Of a DNA stretch of 64,000 nucleotides, positions 10,815 to 21,251 are shown one piece after another. The notes below the pieces were generated by a model, which searched no databases, had not been told where the DNA came from, and saw only the letters and a list, made by a program, of their open reading frames with translations. Source of the stretch: Solenopsis invicta (lineage: Eukaryota > Arthropoda > Insecta > Hymenoptera > Formicidae); NCBI RefSeq assembly GCF_016802725.1, contig NC_052666.1, forward strand, positions 11,239,375 through 11,303,374, read 5' to 3'. Positions within the stretch are counted from its first letter, which is position 1, and the number at the start of each line of letters is the position of its first letter. A program made the translations under genes and the position numbers.

Positions 10815-10929
10815 CATTCAGAATGAACGTCCATTGCAGGTGCGCACAGATGTTTTATCTTTGTTGTTTACCGAATGTTAAACAAGGATAAAATGATGTC
10901 TGGGTGCACTTAGACATTCATTCTGAATG
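10815..10929. repeat. Palindromic MITE, 115 bp (family shared with 15820-15946)
   Basis: Ends are CATTCAGAATGAACGTC and its inverted match GACATTCATTCTGAATG. The middle contains TTTTATCTTTGTTGTTTAC...AACAAGGATAAAAT, which recurs in inverse orientation inside the element at 15820-15946. Shared core with different outer arms suggests two subfamilies of one MITE. Confidence 0.8.
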
Positions 10930-10998
10930 CAGTAGACTCGCTACAAAGCGCGTTTATTTAAACAATATCATTTTTTTATATATAATTCTCATGCAAAA

Positions 10999-11135
10999 GA
11001 TGATGCTGCACTTAGAGTGCGGTGAAAGTCTCGCTACAAATGATTTGGAAGCGTATGATTAACCAATCAGAATATAAAGAATTTTATAAATTGACTAATC
11101 AAAAAATGCTTCAAAGCATTATTTGCAGCATCATC
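10999..11135. repeat. Imperfect palindromic MITE, about 137 bp
   Basis: Bounded by GATGATGCTGCA and TGCAGCATCATC. Internal arms around AAATGATTTGGAAGC and GCTTCAAAGCATTATTT pair imperfectly. It lies 70 bases from the preceding MITE. Confidence 0.65.
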
Positions 11136-11159
11136 GTGACCGTATCCTTAAACGCATGC

Positions 11160-11877
11160 AGATGATGCACATTAACGCGGGGTTGTAAGATGTTTCAAAG
11201 TTTATGTTTCAAAAAAAATCTTTACATTACGTCGCGAATTAACGTTTCAGAAATATCGCATTTGCTACGTTGTTGCGGGGTTTTTGAATGTGTAAAAGTT
11301 AACGTTTCAAAGGAAACATTGAAGAAACGTAGAAAACTGAATGTTTCAGAAACATCGTACGTGTAACGTTGAGGCAATGTTTTTAAAATTATAAAAAAAC
11401 TTTTTATATAAAACGTTACTGTCATGTCACGAAATGTTTCTTTTGTGACGTTCCAAAGAGTCACATTTAAGGAAAATGCAATGTTTTTGACACGTTCCAC
11501 GGACTAACACAAATCGAACGTTACTTTTAAACATATACAAAATCTGTTATTTAACCTATATATACAAAACGTTACAAATTTGCTAAATTAGAGCGGAAAC
11601 GTAACGTTCCTTGAAGGTTTCATGTTTAGCGGGAAATATTTACAACTTCTAAAAGATTTCCTTTAACTGTAGATTACACACTAAATCATATATATTCTTT
11701 TAAATGCACACATTTTCTAACGTGTTAATCGCGTTAATATGTACCTTAATATTAAATGTAAATTATAACAAACGATTATATGTAGATTTCGAATACCAAC
11801 TGTTACAAAGGAACTGTGAGTTGTAAAGATTTATATAACTTAATTTTTAATTTTGATTGTTCGGTATTTCACGTCCA
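11160..11877. repeat. Region rich in degenerate AACGTTTCA-like motifs
   Basis: Between about 11190 and 11640 the motifs ATGTTTC, AACGTTTC and GTAACGTT recur many times in both orientations without fixed spacing. This suggests decayed overlapping MITEs or a degenerate repeat. The rest to 11877 is AT-rich with no gene. Confidence 0.4.
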
Positions 11878-12042
11878 TCATTGTCTTCTTCGCTGCTTTT
11901 TTTCCATTGCTGGCTTTATTTTTATTTTTATCTTTTGACTTTTTACGCGCTGTTTTACTGCCTTTAAAACTTCTTGGACCTCTGCTTTAAATACAATTTT
12001 GTTTAATGCTCCCTCAAAAAAGGGGCAGCTCTGTGCTGCATC
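11878..12042 (-). CDS. Possible terminal exon of an unknown gene
   Basis: On the minus strand, a splice-acceptor-like TTTCTTCAG precedes an open stretch of about 54 codons ending in a stop. It begins DAAQSCPFFEGAL and ends in a strongly basic Lys/Arg/Gln tail. I do not recognise the family. The lysine-rich tail resembles a nuclear localisation signal. The exon could also belong to a decayed transposon. No upstream exon was located, so this is tentative. Confidence 0.3.
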   Translation of the reverse strand, partial: DAAQSCPFFEGALNKIVFKAEVQEVLKAVKQRVKSQKIKIKIKPAMEKKQRRRQ

Positions 12043-12539
12043 TGAAGAAAGAAAAATATACGTTATATATATTATGGTTATGTTAACACGTATAGATAAA
12101 GACATTATTGCAAGATCAATTCACGGTGTTTTAAGGGAGAACATCACAGTGACGGATTAAAAATTATTGACTTTGGCGTTCAATTATATATATTATTAAT
12201 AACTTACATTGAACGTTTAATATAATACGAATGAAAAGCTTTTACGTTTCGTACAATATTTTAAAAAAAAAGTTAAAAAATATTTGTTTATCACGAAGAT
12301 ATAAAACATTAATGAAAGCCTATTTTGTGACGTGCATGATTGATATCACGATTTCTCAAATGCCATTGAATCGATCGCTTTCAATTTTTAACAGTATATT
12401 TAAAAATAATGTGGCTATCGTTGGATTGTAGCTTATTTTTAAAATATTATATATGTTTCAATAGAATATAGCAGCTATCTAAAATTGATTAGTTACGATT
12501 TTCAGAAAACTTTATTTGTTTTTAAGTGTTAAAATAACA
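12043..12539. other. Non-coding, AT-rich
   Basis: No repeat or gene structure recognised; a 66-codon frame at about 12231-12431 has no family resemblance and looks accidental. Confidence 0.45.
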
Positions 12540-12656
12540 ACTTGCTGAACGTTGTGCGATTTTTTTGACAAGTTATTCAACACTGAAGCAAACATGAGCT
12601 TTTTTGCTTATTATTAAATAACTCGGTGAATAAAAATTGTACAACGCTCAACAAGT
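12540..12656. repeat. Palindromic MITE, about 117 bp
   Basis: Left arm ACTTGCTGAACGTTGTGC and right arm GTACAACGCTCAACAAGT are inverted matches with few mismatches. The pairing continues inward through an A/T-rich block around CAAGTTATTCAA and GAGTTATTTAATA. Foldback MITE. Confidence 0.7.
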
Positions 12657-12988
12657 ACGCAAATTAAAGATTTACGCTTTTAAATGTAGTAAACTAGATT
12701 TCTATGAGATTTTTATACGTTACACGCCATGTAACATTGCAAATTTCGTAAAAAAAATTTATTTTTATAATATTCTCTCTCTGATCTCTTTCCTTTTCTG
12801 TCTTCCTTATCTTTGATTTTCGTTTTTATTTTAAACTTTTTCCTTTTGTATTTGTTCTTTTTTTCTCCTTTTGATTTTGGTTTTCTTCCCTATCTGTTTC
12901 TTTATTCTTTTGATTTCTTGCATGTAAGCCTTTGTTATTACTTATAAAATATAATCTTAACTACTCTCAAAAGTAATATATTTTTTAG
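12657..12988. other. Non-coding; pyrimidine-rich tract
   Basis: AT-rich, with a pyrimidine-rich stretch at about 12772-12915 (CTCTCTCT, TTCCTTTT and similar). No gene seen. Confidence 0.5.
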
Positions 12989-13106
12989 AAATAAATATAA
13001 TAATGACAATGATCCATTGTCTGAATTCGAAAAATTAGACGGAATGGATTTATTAACATGCAGTGATGATTTGGATCAAATAGAACCTTATGATTTAACC
13101 GTGTAA
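12989..13106 (+). CDS. Possible acidic exon upstream of the RPA-like exons
   Basis: A polypyrimidine plus TTTTTTAG acceptor is followed by an open frame of about 39 codons reading NDNDPLSEFEKLDGMDLL and ending in QIEPYDLTV and a stop. It is acidic and compositionally coding-like. The ending echoes RIEPHI in the OB-fold exon at 14629, which may be chance. It could be an exon of a decayed RPA-like gene. No donor or start was assigned. Confidence 0.3.
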
Positions 13107-13146
13107 ATATAGTTTCAAATATTTTCCAGTTTTGACAATCTACAAT

Positions 13147-14044
13147 TATTTATTAAAGGAGAAGAGAGTTATATGGCATGTATTTTCATTTTATTGAATA
13201 ACTTTGTTTATAATTAATATTTTCTACTGAAACTTAAACGATTACATTCGTCAGAATGTAGTTTGACAGATTCTAGAGTCAAAGTAATGAAATATTTATC
13301 ATTTAAAACGTGATTTATAAAAATGAAATGCATTGTACCTATAATCGGTGGAAGAAAAAGTGGTTGTAATATGGCTATCCATAAAAATAATTAAAAAAAA
13401 TTATTTTAGTTTAAAAAAAACACAGTGCCTTGTTAAAAATTATATATTTTTAATTTTTCATTGTTTAGAATTTTTTCGATTTAGAATTTTCCTGAGTTTT
13501 AAAACTTTAGAAATACTATTAGAAGTTTTATTAAAAATATCATGTTATTCCTGTTTGATATTAAACAACAAGCATAAAATGATGTCTCTAATGTTTCTAA
13601 ACACCGCTCTTTAGGATGACAATCGATTTATCGAAGAAATATATCGATATAAAACTTTCGCTTGAAAAACCATATTAACAAAATTCCATGTTATTACTCT
13701 AATTTTGTATAACTTGAAATGTATAAGGCCAAAAAAATAACAAAAAAAAACACTCGAGTGTATGTTCCTTCGTATGATAATACACCCAAGTTTAAGAATA
13801 ATGAGGAAGTGTATGTAATTAAAGATTAAAAATATTCCTTGAAAAAACTTAGAAGTGCTCAAAAGTAGAAATGTCTTATAACAATTGTCAGTCATTATGT
13901 ACATTAACATCTCTAAAAAACGACGGGCTACTAAACAAATACATCCATAAGCAATTGTTAGATACGTCAACTAATAACAAAAATAATAGTAGTCATATTG
14001 TCGATAATAGCCATAATACTCTCTTCTCCTCTAATAAATAAAGA
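13147..14044. mobile_element. Non-autonomous TIR element, about 900 bp
   Basis: The left end AAAGGAGAAGAGAGTTATATGG and the inverted right end (minus strand TAGAGGAGAAGAGAGTATTATGG) agree over about 22 bases. Both are preceded by TTATTTAT, perhaps part of the repeat or a target preference. The interior has no transposase; the 88- and 119-codon frames inside are AT-driven. The first 520 bases recur as a diverged copy at about 15150-15690, confirming a repeat family. Confidence 0.7.
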
Positions 14045-14628
14045 TTTGATTAATATATTTAATAAATTATTATTAATAAAATAATTAATATTTCAAAAAC
14101 TTTTACATTTTTAATTACATTAATTCATAAATTTATTGTTACAAATATAATAATAATATATTATTTAATAATAGGTCTAATGCATCAACCCAATCAATAA
14201 TTAATATTTTTAAAAACATTTAAAAAAAACGTTAAAAATAATGGGTTAAATGCTCTTTTTCCATTAAAAAAATGTTTATTTTAACGATAACAAAATGTTT
14301 TTAAATGTTATAAAATATGTTTTTTAAGTTTTAAAAAAGTTAAAATTATTAAAATCATATCTTTTTTAAAAAGTAAGAAGTTTATTTTTTAATATAGAAT
14401 TTTTTAATAAAATTTGAAAGCAGTTTTTCAAGTTATAACCGCATCAAATATTACTTATGCTACATCTGTAAATTAATCTCGAGTAATGATCTATGAACAT
14501 TTCTTATTAATGCAAAAAATAAAAAAAAAACATTGTCTATTGATTGGGAAGCTACTTAAGTTTTAACTCTAATTTGTATTAAAAAAATTAGTCATTAAAT
14601 CGTTTTAATTATTCCATTATTTTTATAG
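14045..14628. other. Non-coding, AT-rich
   Basis: Nothing beyond A/T runs before the acceptor of the RPA-like exon. Confidence 0.5.
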
Positions 14629-15048
14629 CGAAATAATCGGATATGTTGATGGTATAGAAGCTCTACGATATGTAGGAGACAAACGACAATACAAATTCTT
14701 AAAAAATTTTTTAAACAATGGTTCAAGAAAACGAGTCCAAGTAATAACTTGGAACGATGAAATCGATAGAATAGAACCTCATATAAAATCCAATTATGTA
14801 GATGTTTTCATAACATATTTCACATTATTTTTATATACATATGTATACAAATACGATTTACATATATTATATAAGTCTCACAATTGATAAATTATTAAAA
14901 TTAAATTATTTTATAACAGATTATTCATTTAGACGGTGCACTAGCGCGACCACCAAAATCAGTGCAATTTAATAATTTTAATGTGGCTTACGAATTACAA
15001 TCAACAAATTCAATCAAATACCAAAATTTCATGTTTGGGAAAATTTAA
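14629..15048 (+). pseudogene. RPA1-like OB-fold fragment, two exons
   Basis: An acceptor (TTTTTATAG) at 14628 opens exon 14629-14797, with a GTAGAT donor after it. A second acceptor (TTATAACAG) opens exon 14920-15048, which ends in TAA. The join keeps frame and gives a segment containing RKRVQVITWNDEIDRIEPHI, NYIIHLDGALARPP and NNFNVAYELQSTNSI. The pattern of a strand ending in W-N-x-E-x-D-R, then IIHLDGA, then N-x-x-YEL is that of single-stranded-DNA-binding OB folds of the replication protein A large subunit. Only one OB fold remains; RPA70 normally has four. It may be a decayed paralogue, a short co-opted protein, or a relic of a Helitron-type element, some of which carry RPA-like genes. 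No initiator exon was identified. Confidence 0.6.
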
Positions 15049-15149
15049 TTTTGAAAATATGACAAACCAGCCGGAATCAAAAAAAATAAATTTTTCAGAA
15101 GTGTTAAATACGACAAAAGTCAATAAGTTTCGCAGAATTATTAATTTTT

Positions 15150-15690
15150 AGAGGAGAAGAGGCAGAGAGTAATATAGCACTCATTTCCATTTTATTGAAT
15201 AACTTTGTTTATAATTAATATTTTCTATTGAAACTTAAACGATTACATTTCTCAAAGTATTGTTTAACAGATTTTAGAATCAAAATAATGAAATATTTAT
15301 TATTTAGGGCATAATTCATAAAAATCTAATACACTGTACAATCGGTGGAAGAAAAAAAGTAGTTTTAATATGGCTATATATAGAAATAATTTTTAAAAAT
15401 TAGTTTATTTTAAAAGAAACATAGTTCTTTGTTATAAAATTATATATTTTTAATTTTCCATTGTTTAGAATTTTCCTAATTTAGAATTTTTCTGCGTTTA
15501 AAAACTTTAGAAATACTATTAGAAGTTTCATTAGAAATATTATTTTATCCCTGTTTAACATTAAACAAGAAGCATAAAATGATGTTTCTAATGTATCTAA
15601 ACAACATCCTCTAGAATGATTGATTTATTAAAGAAATATTTCAATATGAAAATTTTACTTAAAAAAACCATAATAAAAAGCATTCTTGTT
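15150..15690. repeat. Truncated copy of the 13147-14044 TIR element
   Basis: Starts AGAGGAGAAGAGG...AGAGTAATATAGC and follows the left half of the 13147 element closely (shared blocks include TTCCATTTTATTGAATAAC and AATCGGTGGAAGAAAAA). The right terminal repeat is absent. The two copies lie as direct repeats on either side of the RPA-like exons. Confidence 0.75.
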
Positions 15691-15819
15691 CAATTTGTAT
15701 TGATACAGCAACGGTCAAAATATCTCTCTTTACTACTTTAAAAGTCACGCTGCCTTGGAAAGCGTTCTAACTCATAGTCGATTATTGCGAGAAATATCAT
15801 CACAGTGGTCGAGTTGGCT

Positions 15820-15946
15820 AAGGCTGCGTTCGGAAATGCACACCGAGTGCTTCCGAGAATCATTTTATCCTTTTTTAACATTCAGTGAACAACAAAGATA
15901 AAACAACACTCCAAGGCACTCGGTGTGTATTCCCGAACGCAGCTTA
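15820..15946. repeat. Palindromic MITE, about 127 bp, TA-flanked
   Basis: Left AAGGCTGCGTTCGG and right CCGAACGCAGCTT are inverted ends, with a second pairing block CACACCGAGTGC / GCACTCGGTGTG. TA precedes and follows the arms. The core, TTTTATCC...AACAACAAAGATAAAAC, is shared with the MITE at 10815-10929. Confidence 0.85.
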
Positions 15947-16194
15947 TTGTTAGTAGCGCGCGCCGGTTTTGTTGTAGTATTACTTAAATCGTACCTGTAA
16001 TTTTTTTTTTTTTAAACTTGAAGAGTTTCACCAGTCGATTTAGAATTTTTTTTTAAATACAGAATCATATTTTCTTTTCTTTGTTTGTGATGCTAATATT
16101 TCATGCTTTCGTGAAAGAGTTGCATCAAATTTGTAGTATTTCCGCTGTGTTTTATAATTTTATCACGAAAACAGCATTTTGCTGAAGTATCATT
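15947..16194. other. Non-coding spacer
   Basis: A/T-rich spacer between two repeats; no feature recognised. Confidence 0.5.
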
Positions 16195-16846
16195 AGGGTA
16201 AGTGCACTTATTATTGTGGCGTTTTCTGAAAATCCCAACTTCAATGCATCTTAAAGTAAAAAAAAAATAAAATAAATGAAAAGTTTAAACTTTTTTTTCT
16301 TAACGTTTATAAAAAAACTAAAAGAATATATAAATCCCAAATGTATCCCCCGTATCCCAAATAGCGTTGATGAAAAAAATGCATTTTGTAATGCTGATTG
16401 GTTCTTATGCTGTGCTTACTTCGTAAGCTACTGTCATCGTGGAGATCGCGTTTTGACAGTTACTAAGAATTATGTGTATATCAAGTAAATTTGTAATTTA
16501 TAATATCAAAAGCTGTGTATCACGAGCGTAGCGTGAAAAAATGATAGAATGATAGTGAACTAAATACTTATGTGTCAAGTCATTCGCACTTTCACTGAAA
16601 CGTGAATACCGCAGTAATACGAGTACCAACAACATGCGCATTGCACCTAATTTCGTGAGTAAATTTGATTTACTTATTAAATGTATTCATATTTCCGTCT
16701 TTATTTGATTTTAATTTATTTTACTTTTGATTAGGTTAAATATGAAATAATTTTTTTCTATAGATACTCTTTTTTTAACGAGCTATCATCTATTTTCCAA
16801 AAACCACGGTAGTAGGGCAGGCCACGATAATAGGTGCACTTACCCT
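16195..16846. mobile_element. Non-autonomous TIR element, about 650 bp
   Basis: Starts AGGGTAAGTGCACTTATTAT and ends with the inverted ATAATAGGTGCACTTACCCT; 26 terminal bases pair with two mismatches. No transposase inside; the 70-codon frame at 16276-16488 looks accidental. No clear target duplication: flanks are CATT and GTTT. Superfamily undetermined. Confidence 0.8.
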
Positions 16847-16917
16847 GTTTTGCATAGTGTTTCCATGCAAGATTCGTTTGTTCGATAAGAAGAATCTTCC
16901 GTTTGTTTGGAAGGGAT

Positions 16918-17042
16918 TAATCCTTTGAACTTTCAGATAAAATGTCATCGTCAATTTCTCCTTCAATATCTTGAATATCTATTGACAATTTGTTAATGAT
17001 AAGGTTATAATTTCTATAGTCGTACAAAGTTTTCCAACTAAA
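16918..17042 (-). pseudogene. Possible C-terminal exon fragment cut by the Harbinger end
   Basis: On the minus strand an open frame runs from the edge of the element at 17046 for about 40 codons to a stop, ending INKLSIDIQDIEGEIDDDIL and SESSKD. The acidic, non-repetitive composition looks coding. The family is not recognised, and the sequence on the far side of the Harbinger does not obviously continue it. Confidence 0.25.
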
Positions 17043-17094
17043 TTATCCCAGCAAACACAGAATATAGCTGCAACATTGCATTGAAGTAACACGT

Positions 17095-17117
17095 GAGGTA
17101 ACAGATGTTACCTCACA
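17095..17117. repeat. Short perfect inverted repeat
   Basis: GTGAGGTAACA and TGTTACCTCAC separated by a very short loop, near the left end of the Harbinger element. Confidence 0.7.
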
Positions 17118-17577
17118 ATCATGTAAATGCAATTTAAAATGTTATTGGGGTACAATATAACTATTTTATGCAACTGTTGCATTTTTTTTTTATTTTTGTG
17201 TAATATTAAAATAACAGCAACATAACGAAACTTAATAACAGATATTATATGTGATCTACATTATATAAAAGTTAAATAGCATTTATGTTGTATTAGATAT
17301 AACTGTTACATTGAAGTTATATTTAAATTTCAAATAGCTTTCAGTAGCGCCATTTTGCGACACGCGATTCACGTTTGACATTCGACTTATCCGATGTATG
17401 TACGCGACGATCCGATATTTCGTGATACGTTCAAATTCCCCATTTAGATATTTTCATTAGAGCCATAATAAATGAGGTTATGTTTTACACTAGAATTGAT
17501 AATAGAGGTATACACAACTGTCTGTGATAACAATTCAAGTAACAATTAATCTCATAATAGATAATAATATTACTACA

Positions 17578-20072
17578 ATGTCAGAGTAAGTACATATGAA
17601 GCAATTAATCATTAATAGTAACGAAGTCAAGCTCGCTTTATTTACGAACATAATCAATGGAAAATTAACGGTCAATAGTGAGTAAATTAAAGTACATTTT
17701 TAACGTGTATATATTTCCTTTATTTACGAATATAATTTTTCTGATTATTGTATTAAGTTCGCTAACAATTTCAAACATTTCGATTTCCGTCAAATCTTCT
17801 TCAACTGAAAGACATTGTTATGTCCGATTCTATACAATTTACATAATTATGTCATTTACATAATGTTTATTCACTAAAGAAGCTTTCGAAATTGTTAGCG
17901 ATTTTAATAAAATAATCAGAAGATTTAGTTATATTCATAAATTAAGGAAATATATTAGTATATACATTAAAGATATTAATTTGCTCATTATCGGCCGTTA
18001 ATTTTTTATTGAAAACAATTCATATATTGCACTTAAATAGTAACTATATATCATAAAAGTGTAGATGCATGTAAGTTTTTATAGCTATACAATTAATATT
18101 ATTTTTAGAAAGCGAGAAAGAAGTCGCCAAGGGAGGGCCACTGCGCAACAAATAGAGGCCCTCATAAGCTACTTAGAAAAGCACCCTGAAGTTGCATCAG
18201 GGAAATTCACAACAATGAACGCCCATGACAGCTTAGAAAAACATTTGCAAGACCTGGCAACGCATTTAAATTCATTGGTTCCTCAAGGCAAAGGAAAGGA
18301 TGTGAAATCTTGGAAGACTGTGACTATATATAAATATTAATATTTTTACATTTTTAATTTAATTTATAATATCTAATATTTACATTTGTTGCAGACATGG
18401 CGTGATCATAAATCAAAAGTATCAGAAAAAGTACAAAAAATAAGGAAGGGAAGGGCGGCTACTGGAAATAATCCGGTCCAGATTATTCTAACAGAGTTAG
18501 ATAAAAGAATCTTGGGTATAATCGGCAACGATTATATCCAAGGCCTGAGAAATGTACCCGATAGTTTTCCGGAAGAGCATAACGTAAATAAGAAGTACAA
18601 AATTTTTTTCTTTTATTGTAATGTTTTACTGTATATGTCTATCTAAAATGATATATTTTGTCTTAAAATTCCAGAATGCTATTGAGGAATTAACTGCAGG
18701 CAATGTAACGTTATTAAATGATGCTCCAGCTCCTATTGTCATTGCCGAATTGCCACAGGAGACAAATGGTAAATTTCTTTAATATTAGAAAAAGGTTATA
18801 CAAATGATGTCATGTAAATAAAGGTAAATAAAAGTTAAAGTTACATAAAAATTTATAAACTTTAGCTTTTACTTTATTTACGTAACTACAATTTATATAA
18901 TTAAAATGCGCGTACATGGTTGTAAATTTTTCTGAAGCAACTTTTGGATGTTTTTTTATATAATTTAAAGCCTAAATTTATTAAACTTTTTTGGAGAATT
19001 CTTTTTATTTAAAAAAAAACTTAGTTATATACATATGTATTGTTATTTTCTAAATTATTCAAGTTTATCTCTTATTTAAATGTTTTAACTTAAATAACTT
19101 ACCTTGTATATAAATACATGTCATTTATAGCTATGTTTCGACACTACCAGTACTGACAATCTATAATTCATGTTACATATATTATAGATTTTCAGTACTG
19201 AAAGTGTACATTGGAACAAGACTTATATATTTCAACATTTTGTCTGTATTCAATGAAATAAGAAAATAATTTTTTTAGCCGAGTTTGATGCAAATGATTT
19301 TAATGTAAACATCCCATTTAAGCAAAATTGTCACGAAATACAAGATGCTGCTAATGAAAATGAGATACAAAATGATATTGATGAAAATGAAATTCAATAT
19401 GAAAATATAACACAAGCTGCCTCAACCTCAACCTCAACATGTATTCCATTACAAGGTAACATATTTAGAATTTTTTTATTTAGATTAATTTTAATGATTG
19501 TTAGTTTCAATGAAATGATGTATGTTACATATTATTAATGTTATTGTATTTTTAGAAAACAGAGGACAAAAAAGAAAACGTACAAGGAGTAAGTACATTG
19601 TATTATAATTTTGAATAAAGAATAAGCACTCCTAAGATGATCTGCCACGCGCTTTGTTTAGAAGTATTCAGAGATTCGTTGGTAATATATATGAGCAGCA
19701 AAAGGGGATAATAGGCGTCGCCAAATAACAAAAATGATCCGAAATATGTAATTAAATCTGTTTTAAATTATAGGTGTACGAACAGAACGTTTGAGTATGC
19801 AATTAGCGGATGCAAGAGAAACATTTGAAGATATTGCAAATAAACATGCAGAAGCAATGAAGGTACTTTTTGTAAATTCATATATACGGATTTCAATTTC
19901 ATTTTATTAGAATAATTTTTTATCTTTACAGACATTGTCAGAAGCAATGCAACTACAGGCAGAAGCTACAAATCAACTTAGTAATGCAATAGATAGGATA
20001 GCTAGAAATGAAGAACGACAAACTAAAATACTAGAAATCATTTTCGATTTATTGAATAAAGAGACAACATAA
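17578..20072 (+). CDS. Harbinger Myb/SANT-like accessory protein, eight exons
   Basis: Exons, each bounded by GT/AG: 17578-17585, 18109-18319, 18395-18583, 18675-18768, 19279-19455, 19556-19588, 19774-19861, 19932-20072. The first exon ATGTCAGA splices into exon 2 to give MSEKRERSRQGRATAQQIEA. Residues 10-110 have the basic, helical, Trp-containing pattern of the zeste-type Myb/SANT DNA-binding domain (IEALISYLEKHPEVASGKF; SWKTTWRDHKSKVSEKVQKI). A central acidic, Thr/Ser-rich linker follows, then a Lys/Arg block and a C-terminal coiled-coil-like segment (SEAMQLQAEATNQLSNAIDR). In PIF/Harbinger elements this partner helps import the transposase and bind the ends. No internal stop is seen with these junctions, so the gene looks intact although its partner is broken. 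Confidence 0.78.
17660..18008. repeat. Long imperfect inverted repeat inside intron 1
   Basis: The arm at about 17660-17790 (AATTAACGGTCAATAGTGAG ... TTCGCTAACAATTTC) pairs with the arm at about 17887-18008 (GAAATTGTTAGCG ... CGGCCGTTAATT). It is a foldback MITE nested in the first intron of the accessory gene. Confidence 0.75.
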
Positions 20073-20131
20073 ATAATTTTTATCTTTCAACTTCGTTATA
20101 TATACTTATATATACATATATAGTTTTTAGA

Positions 20132-20182
20132 AAAATGTAGTTTTTTGTTTTACAATTGCTGTAAAACAAAAAACTACATTTT
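20132..20182. terminator. Perfect 22-bp hairpin between convergent genes
   Basis: A 22-base stem starting AAAATGTAG and ending TTTTAC pairs perfectly with 20161-20182 around a 7-base loop (AATTGCT). It lies 60 bases after the accessory stop codon and 20 bases from the transposase stop, so both transcripts would run into it. It could be a shared 3' processing signal or an insertion of a tiny foldback. The function is inferred only from position. Confidence 0.55.
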
Positions 20183-20977
20183 AATTTTTTTATTCGTAAT
20201 TCTATTCATTTCTCTCATTATCCCATGCACAATTATAATTAGGAAACCACTCCCGCATAATTTGTTTTTGTATCCGTTGTGCTATTGCTCTAGGTGCTCG
20301 ACGAGGATTTCCATCTTGTATTTCTGCTTCATCATTGTTTATCTCATCAGGTTCTGCATATTCATTTTGTAAATTTTCTATATCAAATGGTATTCGATAA
20401 TGTAAACACATGTTATGTAGAACTGCGCATGCATTTACAATCTGCCCTGCTATTTCTGGAGCATACATCAGTACACGTTGGTAAGACAAACATCTCCATG
20501 TTTCCTTAAGAACTCCAAAAAATCTCTCCACGATACTTCTTGCTTTGCATAACTTTTCATTATAATGAAATTGTCGACTTTGTTGTGGATAATGTGGCAG
20601 TGGTGTTATGAGCCAAGGTTCTAAAGGATATCCTGCATCACCTTCATACATACATACAGAAGACAATATTTAAAAATTATCTTTATACATAAATGCAAAA
20701 GACATTTTTTAAAAAAGAACATATATAACGTAAAATTATTAATTAAAATTTTTAATTCTTAAAAAAACCAGTACTCATAACATAGCTCTTAATAAACATT
20801 AGTAATTACACAAATTATATAATTATTGCATTAAACGTAATAAGCTAATATAACACGTAAATAATGCGTAGTCTTTATTTTTAATATATCTATATATAAA
20901 AATCATTTTACTTTATCAAATGGAAAGATGATTTGCAACTTTAAAATTATAAGTTTAGAAAATTTATTGTCCATAAA

Positions 20978-21068
20978 TATATTATTATATAGTATTATAT
21001 ATTATATATTATGTACGTTATTCATATTATTATATAGTATTATATATTATATATTATGTACGTTATTC
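20978..21068. repeat. Two-copy 45-bp tandem repeat in an intron
   Basis: The unit ATTATTATATAGTATTATAT...TATGTACGTTATTCAT occurs twice head to tail, then runs into an AT dinucleotide tract. It is in the last intron of the transposase. Confidence 0.85.
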
Positions 21069-21089
21069 ATATATATATATATATATATA

Positions 21090-21251
21090 GTTGTGCACGT
21101 GGTTTTGCTGTTTTGTGTGTTTCCGGTAATAATTGAAAAAACGACCCGATGGCAGGAAACGATCTTCTTTTTTAAAATCTCCTTGTGTTGATTTCTTTTA
21201 TCAGCTGTTCAACATCGGGAGGACACAAAACAGTGAAACTACGGGCACAAC
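21090..21251. repeat. MITE nested in the transposase intron, 162 bp
   Basis: The left end GTTGTGCACGTGGTTTTGCT and the inverted right end (minus strand GTTGTGCCCGTAGTTTCACT) match over about 40 bases with several differences. The insertion lies between the second and third transposase exons, so it does not cut coding sequence. Confidence 0.75.

Noticed and set aside
15801..15835. tRNA-like A box (TGGTCGAGTTGGCTAAGGC)
   Set aside because: It overlaps the MITE end, and no acceptor stem, anticodon arm or B box follows.
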